Origin: Adiantum capillus-veneris
Lineage: Eukaryota > Streptophyta > Polypodiopsida > Polypodiales > Pteridaceae
Assembly (NCBI GenBank): GCA_014529385.2
Contig: CM043966.1
Coordinates: 101,535,587-101,599,586 of the forward strand
Length of the DNA: 64,000 bases
Direction of reading: 5' to 3'
Under the pieces are notes generated by a model, which was not told the DNA's origin, did not search any database, and was given only the letters and a program-made list of their open reading frames with translations. Position 1 is the stretch's first letter. Each line of letters opens with the position of its first letter. Position numbers and translations under genes: made by a program. Below are positions 1-11,339 of the stretch, piece after piece.

Positions 1-1730
1 CCCTATTAAAATTTCTCAAAAAATAGAGTAATTATGTCTAATTAATTAGAAAAACTTCTCAGAAAATTATAGGATAATTTTCCTAGATTAATAACTGTCT
101 AATGCATCTCTGATAATTACTTGAACTTAATCGAATCTTAATTAATATATTTACTATTAATTCATGGTTAATTTGGCTAACTTCAACCCTATTATAATAG
201 GAGAATTAATTAGCTTAGTAGTACTAAGCTTAATTCTAATAATCATTAGAGATTAATTAATTAAGAGAGGTTTGAAGAGCATACATAGGCCTAATCTTTG
301 ATTTATTAACAAATATCTTAATCTAACCTTGCTAATTAAGAAGGATTATGTTAATTACCATTATGGTTAATCAATTAGAGATTAAACTCTAATGATTTCT
401 GCGTAGTGTTTCTCCCTAAATGAGAGAGAAATTCTCAAGGCTCCGAGTCTGTGTAAAATGTGAAGCTAGGGGTCCTATTTATAATTTTCTAGCACTCATA
501 AGCTCTCACCGGCTGAAAAAGGCAGTTGCTTGAAGTTCAAGCAGCCCCCAGCAAGTCAAAAAACGCCCCCTGCTGCTAAATGAGTCCCTAGCAAGTCAGT
601 GATGACCCTCCCATTACCTCTCAGCTTTTAAAATGTCAATTTTGCTATAATTTGACCTATTTTTGCTTAACTGGTAAATATCTTGTAAATATCTAGGAGG
701 CCTTTAATAAAGTCTATGCTTAAATGATTACTGCAACCCTTCAATTTTACCTATTTTACTCAATTCACAGTGTAAACTTCCAGGGGTCATAACTATGCCA
801 GTTTTTATTGGAATTCAATTCTGAAAATTTCTAGCCCGGGGTTTGCTGTGCTTAAGATTCCAAAAATACCAATATTTTCCATGGTCGAACAATTCTACAT
901 TGCTTTTTCAATAATCATGTCAGTTTGATTAAGCTTTATACAATCTTTAAGGTTTCAAAAACTGGAAACCTTACACCAAGAAATCTATGTTGTGGTCACA
1001 AGAAGTAGAGCTTGCCAAAATACAAAGCAAAAATGTGGTGGCCATACGGGAAACCGAGCTGAATATACGGGCATCTGTAGTTGCGCTGACCACTTTGATT
1101 CTTGTTGGTAATTAGGCTTGATTTTCCCATGTGTCTTGTTTGAGAGGAATATCAAAATACTGAAGTACTTTGGACAACATCCTGCACATGCCATGCCATA
1201 TTTGTGGAGGGTGGATTGGCACTTGCCGCTACCACTTTAGCCTTTTGTGCAGTCAATCCTCATGCGGCCTTTTCTACTGGGTAAGGACAAGTCTTTACGT
1301 GGTGGATGTGTGGCATATACAGAGGACTATTCTGGCAAGCCTTGGAAAAGAATGCTATCTACAGAATTCTCCTTATGATCTTTGCTTAGTCCACTGTTAT
1401 ATGCATTATGCCAAGAGCATCGAGAGATGTAGGGCAGGCTTTCTGATGATATTGTTATGCCTATGACAATCATAAACCCACCTCCTTCGTAGGAAATGCA
1501 TATTCCTAAAGGCCCAAAGACTCTTTCAGCTAATGGTAATGATGAGAGTGTAAGTGTTGTACAAGTACAAGCTCCATGATCTATTCTTTGTCTTCACCAA
1601 CTATTTTGTAAGAAAAGTTGTCAAGCACTAGTAGTTGGAATTGCAAATGTTAAACCTCTATTGCCTTGGGAAGCTTGGCTATGAGGTTCCATTGTGTTCT
1701 TGAGAGGCTCCAAACACACGAACCTATACT
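1..1730. other. AT-rich stretch, no gene recognised
   Basis: The first kilobase is rich in TTAATTAA-like words and has many stops in all frames. Short open frames around 985-1466 carry no motif I recognise. I see no LTR end, TIR or RNA gene here. Confidence 0.5.
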
Positions 1731-1817
1731 AATGTGGAGAAGTGTTGGATTCTTGAGGGTAGAGAGAGAGAAAGAGAGAGAGAAGGATCAAGCTATGGAG
1801 GCTTTACCCGCCTTGTG

Positions 1818-2170
1818 ATGGTGGTGGTAATGCTGGCCACCTTTGTGTCTTGGACGGCGCTGGCTGCCGAGGCTGCTTGTCCCGGCACTCAGGCACTCTA
1901 CAACCAATGTATCAAGTACGTGCTAGGCTGCCGTCAATGTAGCGAGTATGTGCTAGGCTCCAACCCCCCATCCCTGGTGCTAACAATGGATGCTGCAACC
2001 TCCTCAAATCATCTAGCTCTTTGTGCCTTTGCAGTTCTATCCCCGATAGCTTCAAAAATGTCATCAACCAATAGGGTATTCCAACATCAAATCCGTCTAC
2101 AAGATTTCAGGTTCCTTCTGTGTTCAAGTTAAGGTGTAATAATCATCAAGGCCCACATGTTCGCCCTTAA
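1818..2170 (+). pseudogene. Non-specific lipid-transfer-protein-like (8-cysteine) pseudogene
   Basis: From an ATG at 1818 the frame encodes a hydrophobic signal-peptide-like stretch (MVVVMLATFVSW, then TALAAEAA) followed by CPGTQALYNQC, which fits C1 and C2 of the eight-cysteine LTP/hydrophobic-seed-protein fold. A short in-frame tandem duplication follows, so YVLG occurs twice with an extra CRQC between. Near 1971 one base appears to be missing from a run of C. Beyond it, the next frame gives NGCCNLLKSSSS, then LCLCSS, then LRCNN, matching the CC, CxC and a terminal Cys of the family. That frame has a TAG at 2072-2074 and a natural stop at 2168. One of the eight cysteines is not evident. Family members are secreted, bind lipids and act in cuticle or signalling. 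This copy looks dead from a frameshift plus a stop, unless the gene is spliced in a way I cannot see. The family call rests on the cysteine pattern. Confidence 0.7.
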
Positions 2171-2337
2171 TACCAATATGCCCATCTTGGCCAATATAAT
2201 ATATCGTTTATCTATTTCACTCAAAAATAGAATGATATGCTATGAAGCTTCCAACTTGTATGGCATGCATCATCACAAAAACCTTAATATCATGAGAATG
2301 CCATTTTGTGAATAGTATACATAACCTCTTTACCAGA

Positions 2338-2339
<2 letters not shown>

Positions 2340-2419
<80 letters not shown>

Positions 2420-2421
2420 TC
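2340..2421. repeat. (AG)n microsatellite
   Basis: About 80 bp of AG dinucleotides with a single interruption. The Ser-Leu or Arg-Glu reading frames across it are artefacts of the repeat. Confidence 0.95.
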
Positions 2422-2571
2422 ATTAAGAAAAAGATGATGGAGGATTGTATCAATGTCTCTAATAGAAATTTCAGGGAGAGATGTTTGCAGTTTATGGAAC
2501 ATTTATGACATAACAGAGACCAAGATGACATGATGTAATACAATGTACATAATTTTCGCGCAAAGAGAGAC

Positions 2572-2572
2572 A

Positions 2573-2620
<48 letters not shown>
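2572..2620. repeat. Compound (AC)n(AG)n microsatellite
   Basis: AC repeats run directly into AG repeats, followed by two copies of GCAAGAAGGGA. Confidence 0.95.
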
Positions 2621-2659
2621 AAGAAGGGAGCAAGAAGGGAGCAGTGAGCAATGCAAGAC

Positions 2660-3144
2660 ACACCTCCAATCATAGTGTAGTATTACAAAAGAAGCTGCCA
2701 TAAGGTTTCCTCTATGACAAGGGCATACAATATGTCTGATGACACTTGTTAACAAAAAGTGGTATGAAATGTGTTGTTTGGTTTTTAGTGCCTAATTGGT
2801 TGTCCCAAATTTGAACCAAGTGAACAATGTGCAAAGATATGTGCAAGAACTAACACTTCCACATGGTCAAAGCTCTCATGTGAATATGGCTATGATCGTA
2901 CTGTAAAGAGCACATTGGCATTGAGCTTAAGAGGCCAATTTATTTCAACTTTGTAACTTCTTTCTTACCTCATCTTCCTTCACCCTGACTATTCCTAAGT
3001 TTGATTATGACTTCCTACGTATTATTTTTTCTATTTTGCTCAATTTCTGGGACAGCTCGTGATAACTTGCTCGGGTTTTGGGATTCCTCGTTCTATTATT
3101 TGAAAAAAAAAAAGATATGACCAGTTCATTTTGCTACTCTATGT
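2660..3144. other. No gene recognised
   Basis: Unique-looking noncoding DNA between the microsatellite and LINE-A. It holds an A-run at about 3103. No coding motif seen. Confidence 0.4.
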
Positions 3145-3279
3145 TCAATATCTAAACCATTGCAATGTTGATGTGCTCTTTTCTATTGTACATATTCGCT
3201 CGGTTTCTTGTTCGCTCGAAAGTATTTGCTCGGGGTTAGGGATTCCTCGCCGTACACTATGTAAGAAGAAGTAATTGAT

Positions 3280-6200
3280 GATTTGAGTATTGATGAGGAG
3301 GGCAGGACTACCTGAATTCTTACCTCCAAGGAATAGACCAGTTTTGAAGAAACCAATTTTCCATGTTCTTTGGACCCACTTGCATATTTTCCCTGCGAGG
3401 GCTTTGATAGTTGGGAATTCCATGAATAGGTGGGTCAGATCTTCACTAGCCAACCTGCACCCCAAGCATCGATCTGACCCAATCCCTCTCTCTTGAATAT
3501 TCACCACCGTCTCGGTAGAGCACACCAAATTACCTTCCATAAAAATACCTTCATGTGTTGCAGAAACTTTGGCTTCCAGATGTTCTCCATTACTTGCTCC
3601 GACCTTTCCTCCAGACATTGTTTTTTCCAAATCTTGTTAAGGGAGCTATACCAATTCTTCTTATGCATCATTGTATGATAAATTCCTTCTTTGGGATGGG
3701 GTTTCCATAAGAGACTGCTTCTGGGCCATTTCTAGGCATTCCAATCAAACTCCGAATCACAGATTTCCATCACTATATTGTCAAGCTCTTTCATCACTTT
3801 GTTGACAAGCAAGACCTGCAAGGTATTAACGTGGTACTGGGTAACCATAAGGTCAATGGTTTTCTAGCTCTTGTTGTCACTGTCCCAAAAGTGCCCAAGT
3901 CGATTAAGAGCCTTATTATTTAGCTTCCTAGTTGTTTCTATCCAATAGGGATTTTACGGCGGATCTAAAACTTTGGAAAGCCAGGGGAGTTCTTGAAGTA
4001 TCCGGTTTCTTCCCCCCACTTTAAGACTCCTGCTGCTCTATTGCATTTACTCACTAATTCTCCTGAGCTGCCCCCCAGTCTTAGGGTAGATCACGTCGGG
4101 GCTAGTAGTTTGTCATGAATCTCTACCCCTCTCCACTTTCCACCTTTTGAACCAAGTTTAGCTGCTTCTATCATATCTCTGATCATGACAGCCCAATCTT
4201 GATCCTATTAGCCAAGGAAACAACAAATTTGGTGCAGTAAGCTTCTGCATGGGCCACAGGGTTGAGAATTCCGAGGCCTCCTTGATTCACCAGCAGAGTA
4301 ACTGATTCCAAACAAGCCCATTGCCATGGCTTGGAGGATTTCATGTTTTTTTTTTCATAAAAACCTTTTTACTGCTTTTAAGAACTCTTTCCACTGACAC
4401 AGCCATCTTGAGAAGTGGGCTAGTGAAGGCAATATAAGGGACCATAAAGGCATTAATCACTTTCTTTTATCCGACTTGGGAATGGGAGAAGAGCATACTC
4501 CCACTTACTAATTTTTGTTTTAATTTTTTCAAGCACCCACTCAAATCTTTGATTGTGAGTTACGTCCACCCCCAAGGGGGCTCCCAGATGTCTGAAGTTA
4601 TTCCCTTTTGTGACAATCTCCCCCGACCAGACAGAAGGGTCAAACGAGTCATTTTTCGACAGGGAGATCAACCTCTATATTACACTGGGACCCCGAGGCT
4701 ACTGACAATATTTGTACAATCTCAAGAGCTTTCTTGATGACCTGGGGGAACGCCTTCAAGAAGAGGAGAGAATCATCTACAAATAGTTTTGCTAGTAGCT
4801 GGCTATTACATGGTAAAGCTAGGCCTTGCAACTCCCCTCGTTCCACACTAGATTCAAGCCTCATGATTAAAGGATGTATCCTATGGCAAAAAGCAGGGGA
4901 GCCAGGGGGCATCCCTGCTTAATAGACCTTTTGACCTCAAAAGAGCCCACAATTGTATCGTTAAATAGGAGCTTAGACTGGCTTCCAGCCCCCAGTACAT
5001 GTACCAGACGACATATGCGAGGCCCAAAGCACAGAGCTTCCACGACGGCTTCTATATATGTCCATGTTATTCTATCATAAACCTTATCAACGCCCAAATG
5101 CAGCAGAATGCAATCTTGCTTTGTGAAAGTTGCGTATTCAATGCCCACCATTGGTGCCAAGATGTTATCGTAAATGGACCTTCCTTTGATAAACCCATGT
5201 TGATGGGGAGATATGATCTTGGTTAGTAAGGGGGCAAGTTCTGGGACTGGATCTCTAGCCGTACAATGATTTGACTAAGATAGCTCAACATCATACCAGC
5301 CATCTCATCTTGGTTATGAATTGCTATCCCTTTCTCATCATAGAGTGAGCAGACGTGGCCTTGGCTCTTCTTGATTTTTAAAGCCCTAAAAAAATGAGCT
5401 TGATTAGAGGCTTCAGGTTGTAGGAAAGTCTCCATGGAGAGAAGCCTTGCCTTTCTGATATCTTCTAGCTGCTCATTAGTAAGGTTAGATTTGTCTCCAA
5501 GCCATCATTTGTGCTCATCCTCAGTAGCAAGCCCATTGTATTTTATGGAGGTAAGCAATTGTACCTCCGCTGTAAGATGCAATAAGTGCACCTCCCTAGA
5601 TTTTTTTATTTGGAGGCCCGAGGCTTTGATTACTTTTTGGATGCTCCGAGAAAATAGGTCCCACGCATTGTGTTTGTTTAGGTCGACATATTTTTTTAGC
5701 TTACCCAGTGCTTTCTTGGTTAGATTCCTGAAAAGAGGGTCTTTGAATCGGTCTGCCCTTGTTACTAATAGTTTTTTCCCACCTCTTGGGGTCTTCTCCT
5801 CCCCTTTCTCCTTCTTAAATTGTATGTGCAGAGGTAATTGATCCGAAAGGCTTTTTATTGGGACTACCTTCATCTCCATCACCAATGGTATCCAGTCAGC
5901 TTGGTGTGAGCAATAACATCTGTCCAGCCTGAAGGCAGTGCGTGCATACTGGAGACTTGTGTATGTGTAACCACGCGTGTTGTTCCATGGGCCAGCTTCC
6001 CATAAGTCGATCATCGCCCACTTTTTGCACAAACTTTTCCATTTAGTCCTTTTCGAGCCAGTCAACATACTGGAGGATCCTGTTCTATCCCTGCTCTTTT
6101 CTACCATATTGAAGTCGCCAACCAACAACCACTCACCTTCAATAGGAGTATATCTAAGATGCATCCATAATCTTTTGCATTGCAAGGGCCGTACACATTC

Positions 6201-6500
6201 ACAATGGTGAAGGGATGCCCTTCTCATCTAGTTCTTATCCCTAAGATTCTGTCGGATGCATGGTTTAGAACCAACTTCGGCTCCAATTCCCTATCCACAA
6301 TGCTGAGGACACCACTAAAATGATTACTTCCTTCTCCATAGAATACGAGTTTCTTTCCTAGCACCTGCTTTCTCTTGCTATGAGCACCCAAGTGGTGTTC
6401 CTGGATGGCCCAACAGTTGACTGCCTTCTCCTTTTTATTTCCTCCCAGAATAAGGTACTCGTCCTACGGGTTTCAACCCCTTTACGTTCCAAGATTGGAT
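3280..6500 (-). pseudogene. LINE-A ORF2 remnant (endonuclease, reverse transcriptase, zf-RVT)
   Basis: Minus-strand landmarks in order: SWNVKGL near 6490 (endonuclease start), QEHHL near 6400 (catalytic Glu region), TIVNVYGPCN near 6190 and LLVGDFNMV near 6130 (catalytic Asp-x-Asn), then the linker. The reverse transcriptase has LGVDKVYDRITW near 5080 (first Asp), IKQGCPLAPLLFAI near 4930 and FVDDSLLFLK near 4780, which is the YxDD box. A zf-RVT-type region follows near 3550 (SDRCLGCRLASEDLTHLF). Family role: target-primed reverse transcription, in which the endonuclease nicks DNA and the RT copies the RNA at the nick. The segments lie in different frames with several stops, so no functional protein is possible. 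The spacing matches a nearly full-length copy. Confidence 0.85.
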
Positions 6501-6529
6501 AGTGAGAGACTCCATCATTCATGAGGGGT

Positions 6530-7560
6530 TCATTGGGATAGAGGAACGAATTCTTCAGCATCCAAATCATGCCCACCCCCCCTCTCCTTGGTCTCAAGAG
6601 AACCCGGGGATTCCAAGTCAGGGGATTTCTTTTCTTGTAGTGCTGCATTTAATGGATTGTGTAGTGCGACAGTGAACCCCCCTCGTTTCAAAGGGGTGGA
6701 GGATGGAGTATATCCTTTCACCTCAAGTGTTCTCATGACTTCAAGAACTTTGGAGTCTCTTGCCACTGTCTTCACCCTTTTGGCTCTTTTCAGACCAGGG
6801 ACTTGAACAACCGTCATCGTTGTCATTGTCATAAATTTCGGAGTAACAGCGGGAGTAACGAACATATTATTATTGCATGCACCTTTGGAGATTTGTTGTA
6901 TGGGAATTGATTCCTCCACAGTATTTTCCTGTATCTTTATATCCATTTTGTCACATACCATATCTACTTTATCCTTCCTTGCATTTGCCCCTTTGTTACT
7001 ACGTCCTTGCTTCTCCAACCCTTCCATCGGGGTTTCCTTTTCACTGGGGACCTGTGTTGCCGGAGCTGCAATACCATTAGTCTTCAAGGGGAAATCCTTG
7101 GTGAAGTGTCCAAAGTTGTTGCATTCAAAACATGCTCCAAAGTATGTCCCAAAGTTTAGCGGAATAGTAGAAGCACAACTTCAACATTGATTACCATGCT
7201 CTTAGGTGGCGGTTTAGACACATCCCAGCCTATACAAACCATGTTTGAGGTTATGCCAAACCCTCGCTTGCTAGGTATAAATAAGGGAGTGCCCAGTTGA
7301 CTAGCAAGCATCCTGCAATTTTCCCACAGCCAGCTAAGTAGTCCCACAAACTCAACCTAGACCGGATGAAACCTTGGTAAAGATTCAACTGAATCAAACA
7401 CTGACTCCCAAGGCACCACACAAACCGTAGTCCTATTAAATACAAGGGGCCATTTGTCAAGGATCTTTTCCACATCGGAAGCCTCTTTGAATCTCACTGA
7501 ACAAAAACCTTTAGTTGTAAGGTGTTTTTTAAAATGAACCAAGGAGTGACACGTGGATGC
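6530..7560 (-). pseudogene. LINE-A ORF1 remnant (DUF4283-like, CCHC knuckle)
   Basis: The minus strand from about 7560 encodes GFCSVRFKEASDVEKIL and later CRMLASQLGTPLFIPSKRG, typical of the DUF4283 domain of plant LINE ORF1 proteins. These bind the element RNA. At about 7135-7095 the frame gives CFECNNFGHFTKDF, a CX2CX4HX4C zinc knuckle whose last Cys has become Phe. A long polar linker to about 6530 contains VPGLKRAKRVKTVARDSK and leads to the start of ORF2. At least two frame changes and an in-frame stop near 7360 break it. Confidence 0.75.
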
Positions 7561-7575
7561 GCTCTCCTTCCTTGA

Positions 7576-7985
7576 AAATTTTAAGCTACATTATAAAGAG
7601 TATAGAAGAAGCCCATTAATGCGAGCTAAAGCTTGAAATGGGACACAAAAGGAGAGGGCATACATGACATACAAACAAATCTATGTAGTCCTCAAGATCT
7701 GCATATGTTTGAGTGTGTATGCACATGGACGCTTTAGAAGATTATCTTGAAAGCCACTAGGAAATTACTACAATGAGTAGGGAATGAGAAGCTCTTCATT
7801 TATGAGAAACTATATAAGAGATCACAAATTATTGGTCTGTAATTTTATTTTCACTCATACTTTGTGAGTTTGAAAACAAAACAAACCACAAATTAATCGA
7901 TTAGCGTAAGCTACAAAGAATGGGAGTCAAATGCAATTAAAAGGATCCTTACCATCACAAGATACATAGACGAAGGAGAGGAATA
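7576..7985. other. No gene recognised
   Basis: About 400 bp between LINE-A and the LINE tail at 7986. Possibly more of the interrupted LINE's 3' region, but nothing diagnostic is visible. Confidence 0.35.
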
Positions 7986-8085
7986 CAAAATGTCATATCT
8001 GTTTGGTGTGATGTTTATCTCTGTTAATGCTAGTATGCCCTGGCTTGGCTTTAAGCAGGGTTGTAATTTTTTGTTCGCTAATAAT
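7986..8085 (+). mobile_element. 3' tail of a LINE, interrupted by CACTA-1
   Basis: The stretch TGCCCTGGCTTGGCTTTAAG, then CAGGGTTGTAATTTTTTG, resembles the 3' untranslated end common in plant LINEs. It recurs at about 25410 as TGCCCTGGCTCGATTTGAGC. It stops at 8085, where CACTA-1 begins. Joining 8085 to 24992 restores a plausible continuation (GCTAATAAT then TAATACAATC). The orientation is opposite to LINE-A, so it is a separate insertion. Confidence 0.5.
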
Positions 8086-8113
8086 CACTATGACATTTGG
8101 AGCACATTACCGC
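8086..8113 (+). repeat. CACTA-1 left terminal inverted repeat
   Basis: Starts CACTATG and reaches the first ATTACCGC at base 21. About 17 of 28 positions match the right end. AAT precedes it. Confidence 0.8.
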
Positions 8114-8286
8114 TCAGATAGACGCACAAAAACAAAGGAAAAGTTGAAGTCAAAAAATCTCGGGGGCGGTAATGCTCGCGGTAATGGTCCTTGAGCAATG
8201 CACGCGGTAATCGGCCCGGCTATATTTCCGCGCTTATTTCCGCAGGACTTACTGCCAGTATTACCGCAACCATTACCGCGCACGCG
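8104..8286. repeat. CACTA-1 left subterminal repeats (TTACCGC motif)
   Basis: At least six copies of ATTACCGC or its complement GCGGTAAT, plus TTCCGC variants, in both orientations. In CACTA elements such subterminal repeats are binding sites for the element's own protein. That role is inferred here from position and repetition. Confidence 0.75.
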
Positions 8287-8773
8287 AGTATTTAAAAAAA
8301 AAAACCAGATGACCATTTGGATGGTCCTTGGTAGGACCCATCCAAATGGTCATTTGCCTTTATAAGGCTATACATTTCATAAATAAAAAAACGACAATTT
8401 CATTGCACAAAAAATTTGGACCAAAATCAAATGTTTAATTATATTGGAGAAACTGTTCATTACAAAATTGCCCAAATAGGCGATGCATGGCGGCTATACA
8501 ACTGTGGCCAAAAGAAGACTTTGGGCCAAAATCAAGTGTTTAATTATATTGGATATTAAAAAATTGTCCAAATAGGCGATACATGGGGGCTATACAACTG
8601 TGGCCAAAAGAAGACGGGCCCAAAAATACTTGGAGGATTGAGCTACTCGGATCCTAGGACCTCTCGAGGGACTCCTTGACTCTGGAAAAGAAAAAAACAA
8701 CAAAACCTTTAATTAATACAAATGGATACATAATTTTGCGTGCACTCATTTTTTTAAAAAAGTTCACACTTAC

Positions 8774-9642
8774 AGGCTGTAGTGTATGACATGCATTTTC
8801 AAATTCTTCGCGATTGATTTTGTTGTTTTCATATAGCCAGCACCATGTCTGATATTCAGAGTGGCTCTCTCTGTATCTCTCGATCTTTCGGCTTGGGCGG
8901 GTCATAGTAATATTTTGCTATATATCAATTAAAAAATATCACAAACCTAACCTTATTACCACAAATTAAATCAATTCAAATGAAAATACGCGCACTCACA
9001 AATTTATCTTTCCATGCTGCTTTTCCACCTGAGCCGTAATGCATGGGCATTTGCTGCACCCTCGCCTCCACCTGTCGAGTGTGCGCCGTAGCACTTGCCG
9101 CTCTCTCGTCCTCCAGCTCGCCCTGGGATTTCTCCCACTCCTCGTCATGAACATTTCTAGGGCGATAGTTGTGACCCTCAGATTCAAATGTTCGCTTTGC
9201 CGCCCTTCGCACAGGGTGGTGTAGGCGACGGATAACTCGACGGTGCGGCCGTGGATCACTGCGAATGCAAGGTGGAGGGAGTTGCGGGTGACGAGAAAGT
9301 CGAGGGTAAGGTGAAGGGAGGCCCACTGGGAGGCACACTCTGCACGATCGGAGTGCCGACGCCCGGTGTTGCAAGCGGTGAGAGCCCATAGGCAGCCAAC
9401 TATGCTGGTGTGTACCGTCCTAGAAGACTCTCCTGCGAGAATAGCCACTCTGCCTGGGCGCGGTATGCCCTCTCGAGGTCAGAGTCGTGTACTGCATCTC
9501 GAAACCATCAAAAGCCGAAGGTGGATTGTGACTGGTGGGAGGAAGACTCCAAGTAGTAAGCATCACAAGCCTCCTCGTAAGAGAAGCCCTCGGAGAGAAA
9601 GTCCTCTATGGATCGATAGCCGGGCGTGGAAGAGGATGCCAT
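8774..9642 (-). pseudogene. Unrecognised two-exon gene inside CACTA-1, apparently broken
   Basis: The minus strand has an ATG at 9642 starting MASSSTPGYRSIEDFLSEGF followed by SYEEACDAYYLESSS. A Pro/Ser/Thr-rich stretch (TPIVQSVPPSGPPFTLP) follows, then, in another frame, a charged segment (NVHDEEWEKSQGELEDERAA). It ends at a GTGAGT donor at 8999-8998. A second exon, 8917-8774, encodes MTRPSRKIERYRESHSEYQT and then CWLYENNKINREEFENACHT. It lies between a TATAG acceptor and a perfect GTAAGT donor. The coding region is GC-rich and its intron flanks AT-rich. An in-frame TGA after FGF and at least one frameshift (around 9190-9200) suggest decay. No family recognised. It is antisense to the transposase, so it is either a captured gene or an unusual second CACTA gene. 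Confidence 0.45.
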
Positions 9643-9940
9643 ATCCTACAATTTCACAAAAAAAGGGACCCTAATTAATATTGGACTCTAGTCAAAGTGA
9701 GATTCTTTATTGCATAGGATTCCTCCTTGCATAGGATTCCTCCCTATAGAGGATTCCTTTTATCTCGTATTTAAGAAATGGTTTGTGTGCTTTTTTTTTT
9801 TGCATCCATTTAGAGTGTGTGTGTGTGTGCTTTTAATTAATCTATTGTGTGTGTGCGTTAGTGTGTGGCAAAGAAATTAATCTTGTGTGTGTGTGTTGGA
9901 CCTTAATCTACCGTTTGGCTTCTCGATGACCATTGGGGTC

Positions 9941-10074
9941 TCAATCAACTTCATCGCACACCCACATGGAGGTATGTTTTGGTATGCTAATGCTAATGGA
10001 GGTAGTTTCAATCAACTTCATCGCACACCCACATGGAGGTATGTTTTGGTACGCTAATGCTAATGGAGGTATAT
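9941..10074. repeat. 67-bp tandem duplication
   Basis: Two nearly identical 67-bp units containing TCGCACACCCACATGGAGGT, just before the palindromic minisatellite. Confidence 0.85.
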
Positions 10075-10089
10075 TTTGGTATACTAATG

Positions 10090-10514
10090 CATGCCCAAGC
10101 ACACACTAATGTAAGCATTAGTGTGTGTGTGTGTGTATAATGCATGCATTGTGCACAAAATAGTGTGTGAAAACACACTAGTTAGTGCACAAGCACACAC
10201 TAATGCAAGCATGAGTGTGTGCTAGAGAGGTATGCACAAACTAACTCTTGCACTAGTGTGTGCTTGGGCACAAATTAGTCTGTGGAAACACACTAATGCT
10301 TGCATTAGTGTGTGTGTGTATAATGCATGCATTGTGCACAAAATAGTGTGTGGAAACACACTAATTTGTGCACAATCACACACTAATGCAAGCATTAGTG
10401 TGTGTCTGTGTATAATGCATGCATTGTGCACAAAATAGTGTGTGAAAACACACTAATTTGTGCACAATCACACACTAATGCAAGCATTAGTGTGTGTATA
10501 ATGCATGCACACAC
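10090..10514. repeat. Palindromic minisatellite, left part
   Basis: Repeated units centred on CACACTAATGC-AA-GCATTAGTGTG, a near-perfect dyad, interspersed with GTGCACAAAATAGTGTGTG and its complement. The array is interrupted at 10515 by Gypsy-A and continues at 20950. Open frames across it on both strands are artefacts of the repeat. Confidence 0.85.
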
Positions 10515-11303
10515 TGAGAGGCGGAAGTGAAAAATAGACCCGGTGGCCTCTACACCAAGACTATGCCCAATGGCCTCATCATGGGGGATACACAATAGGG
10601 GCACCATCTAGCAAGATATGCGGCTAGGACGCATACATATACAAAATGAAGCATGCCATGAAAAACAATTTCAAGATCCACGCCCAAATGTGGAATGGGG
10701 TGGCCGGAGAACAAGGTGAGAGGAGTGGTGAATGAGTGAGAATGGGCTTGCTACTCGTGCATGTTAGTAAGGAAGATAATGAGGTAGGGGAAACTTGCGA
10801 GTATGCTCACTTATCATACAAGAGGTGGCAAATCCGCACACCTCAAGATGGAAGTAGCAAGATGATAGGAATATGAGAGGGAGAGAGAGAGTGTGTGTGT
10901 ATGGTGGCGAATCTGCACACCTTTACATAAGCAGAAAAAAAGGCAAAGAACAAGCGTATACCATACTGATAATGAGATGTATCCAAAGCGACACAAAGTA
11001 TGGCACCAAGATGGAGTGTGTTGATTGCTTGCAAAAGACGAATACAATAGGTAGCGTATGGTAGGAAAATGAGAAGGGGACAAGATCGTAGGAGGCATAA
11101 TGGAGAGATGGGATTTGATGGCGAGGAATATCATGAGTGTGTCCACCCTTCTTCTTCTTGAAATTGTGCCTTCAACCCTTAATTACAAGTGGTGTGGAGG
11201 TGTGGTGCTCATCTTTTGTGCATGGTGATGGTGATGATAATGGTGTTGTGATTATGTGATTAGGGTTCATGCTACAAGCATGTAGCACAAGAGTGTGTAT
11301 GGA

Positions 11304-11339
<36 letters not shown>

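Larger units (their letters stand above)
3145..7575 (-). mobile_element. LINE-A: degenerate L1-type non-LTR retrotransposon
   Basis: Read on the minus strand, the protein remnants fall in the order of plant L1-type LINEs: a DUF4283-like region with a zinc knuckle (ORF1), then AP endonuclease, reverse transcriptase and a C-terminal zinc-binding zf-RVT domain (ORF2). All are cut by frameshifts and stops. I could not find a clear poly-A tail or target-site duplication, so both outer limits are approximate. Confidence 0.85.

Noticed and set aside
10222-10607. Overlapping frames on both strands in the minisatellite (Cys/His/Ile-rich)
   Set aside because: They result from the palindromic repeat units and have no independent coding signal.
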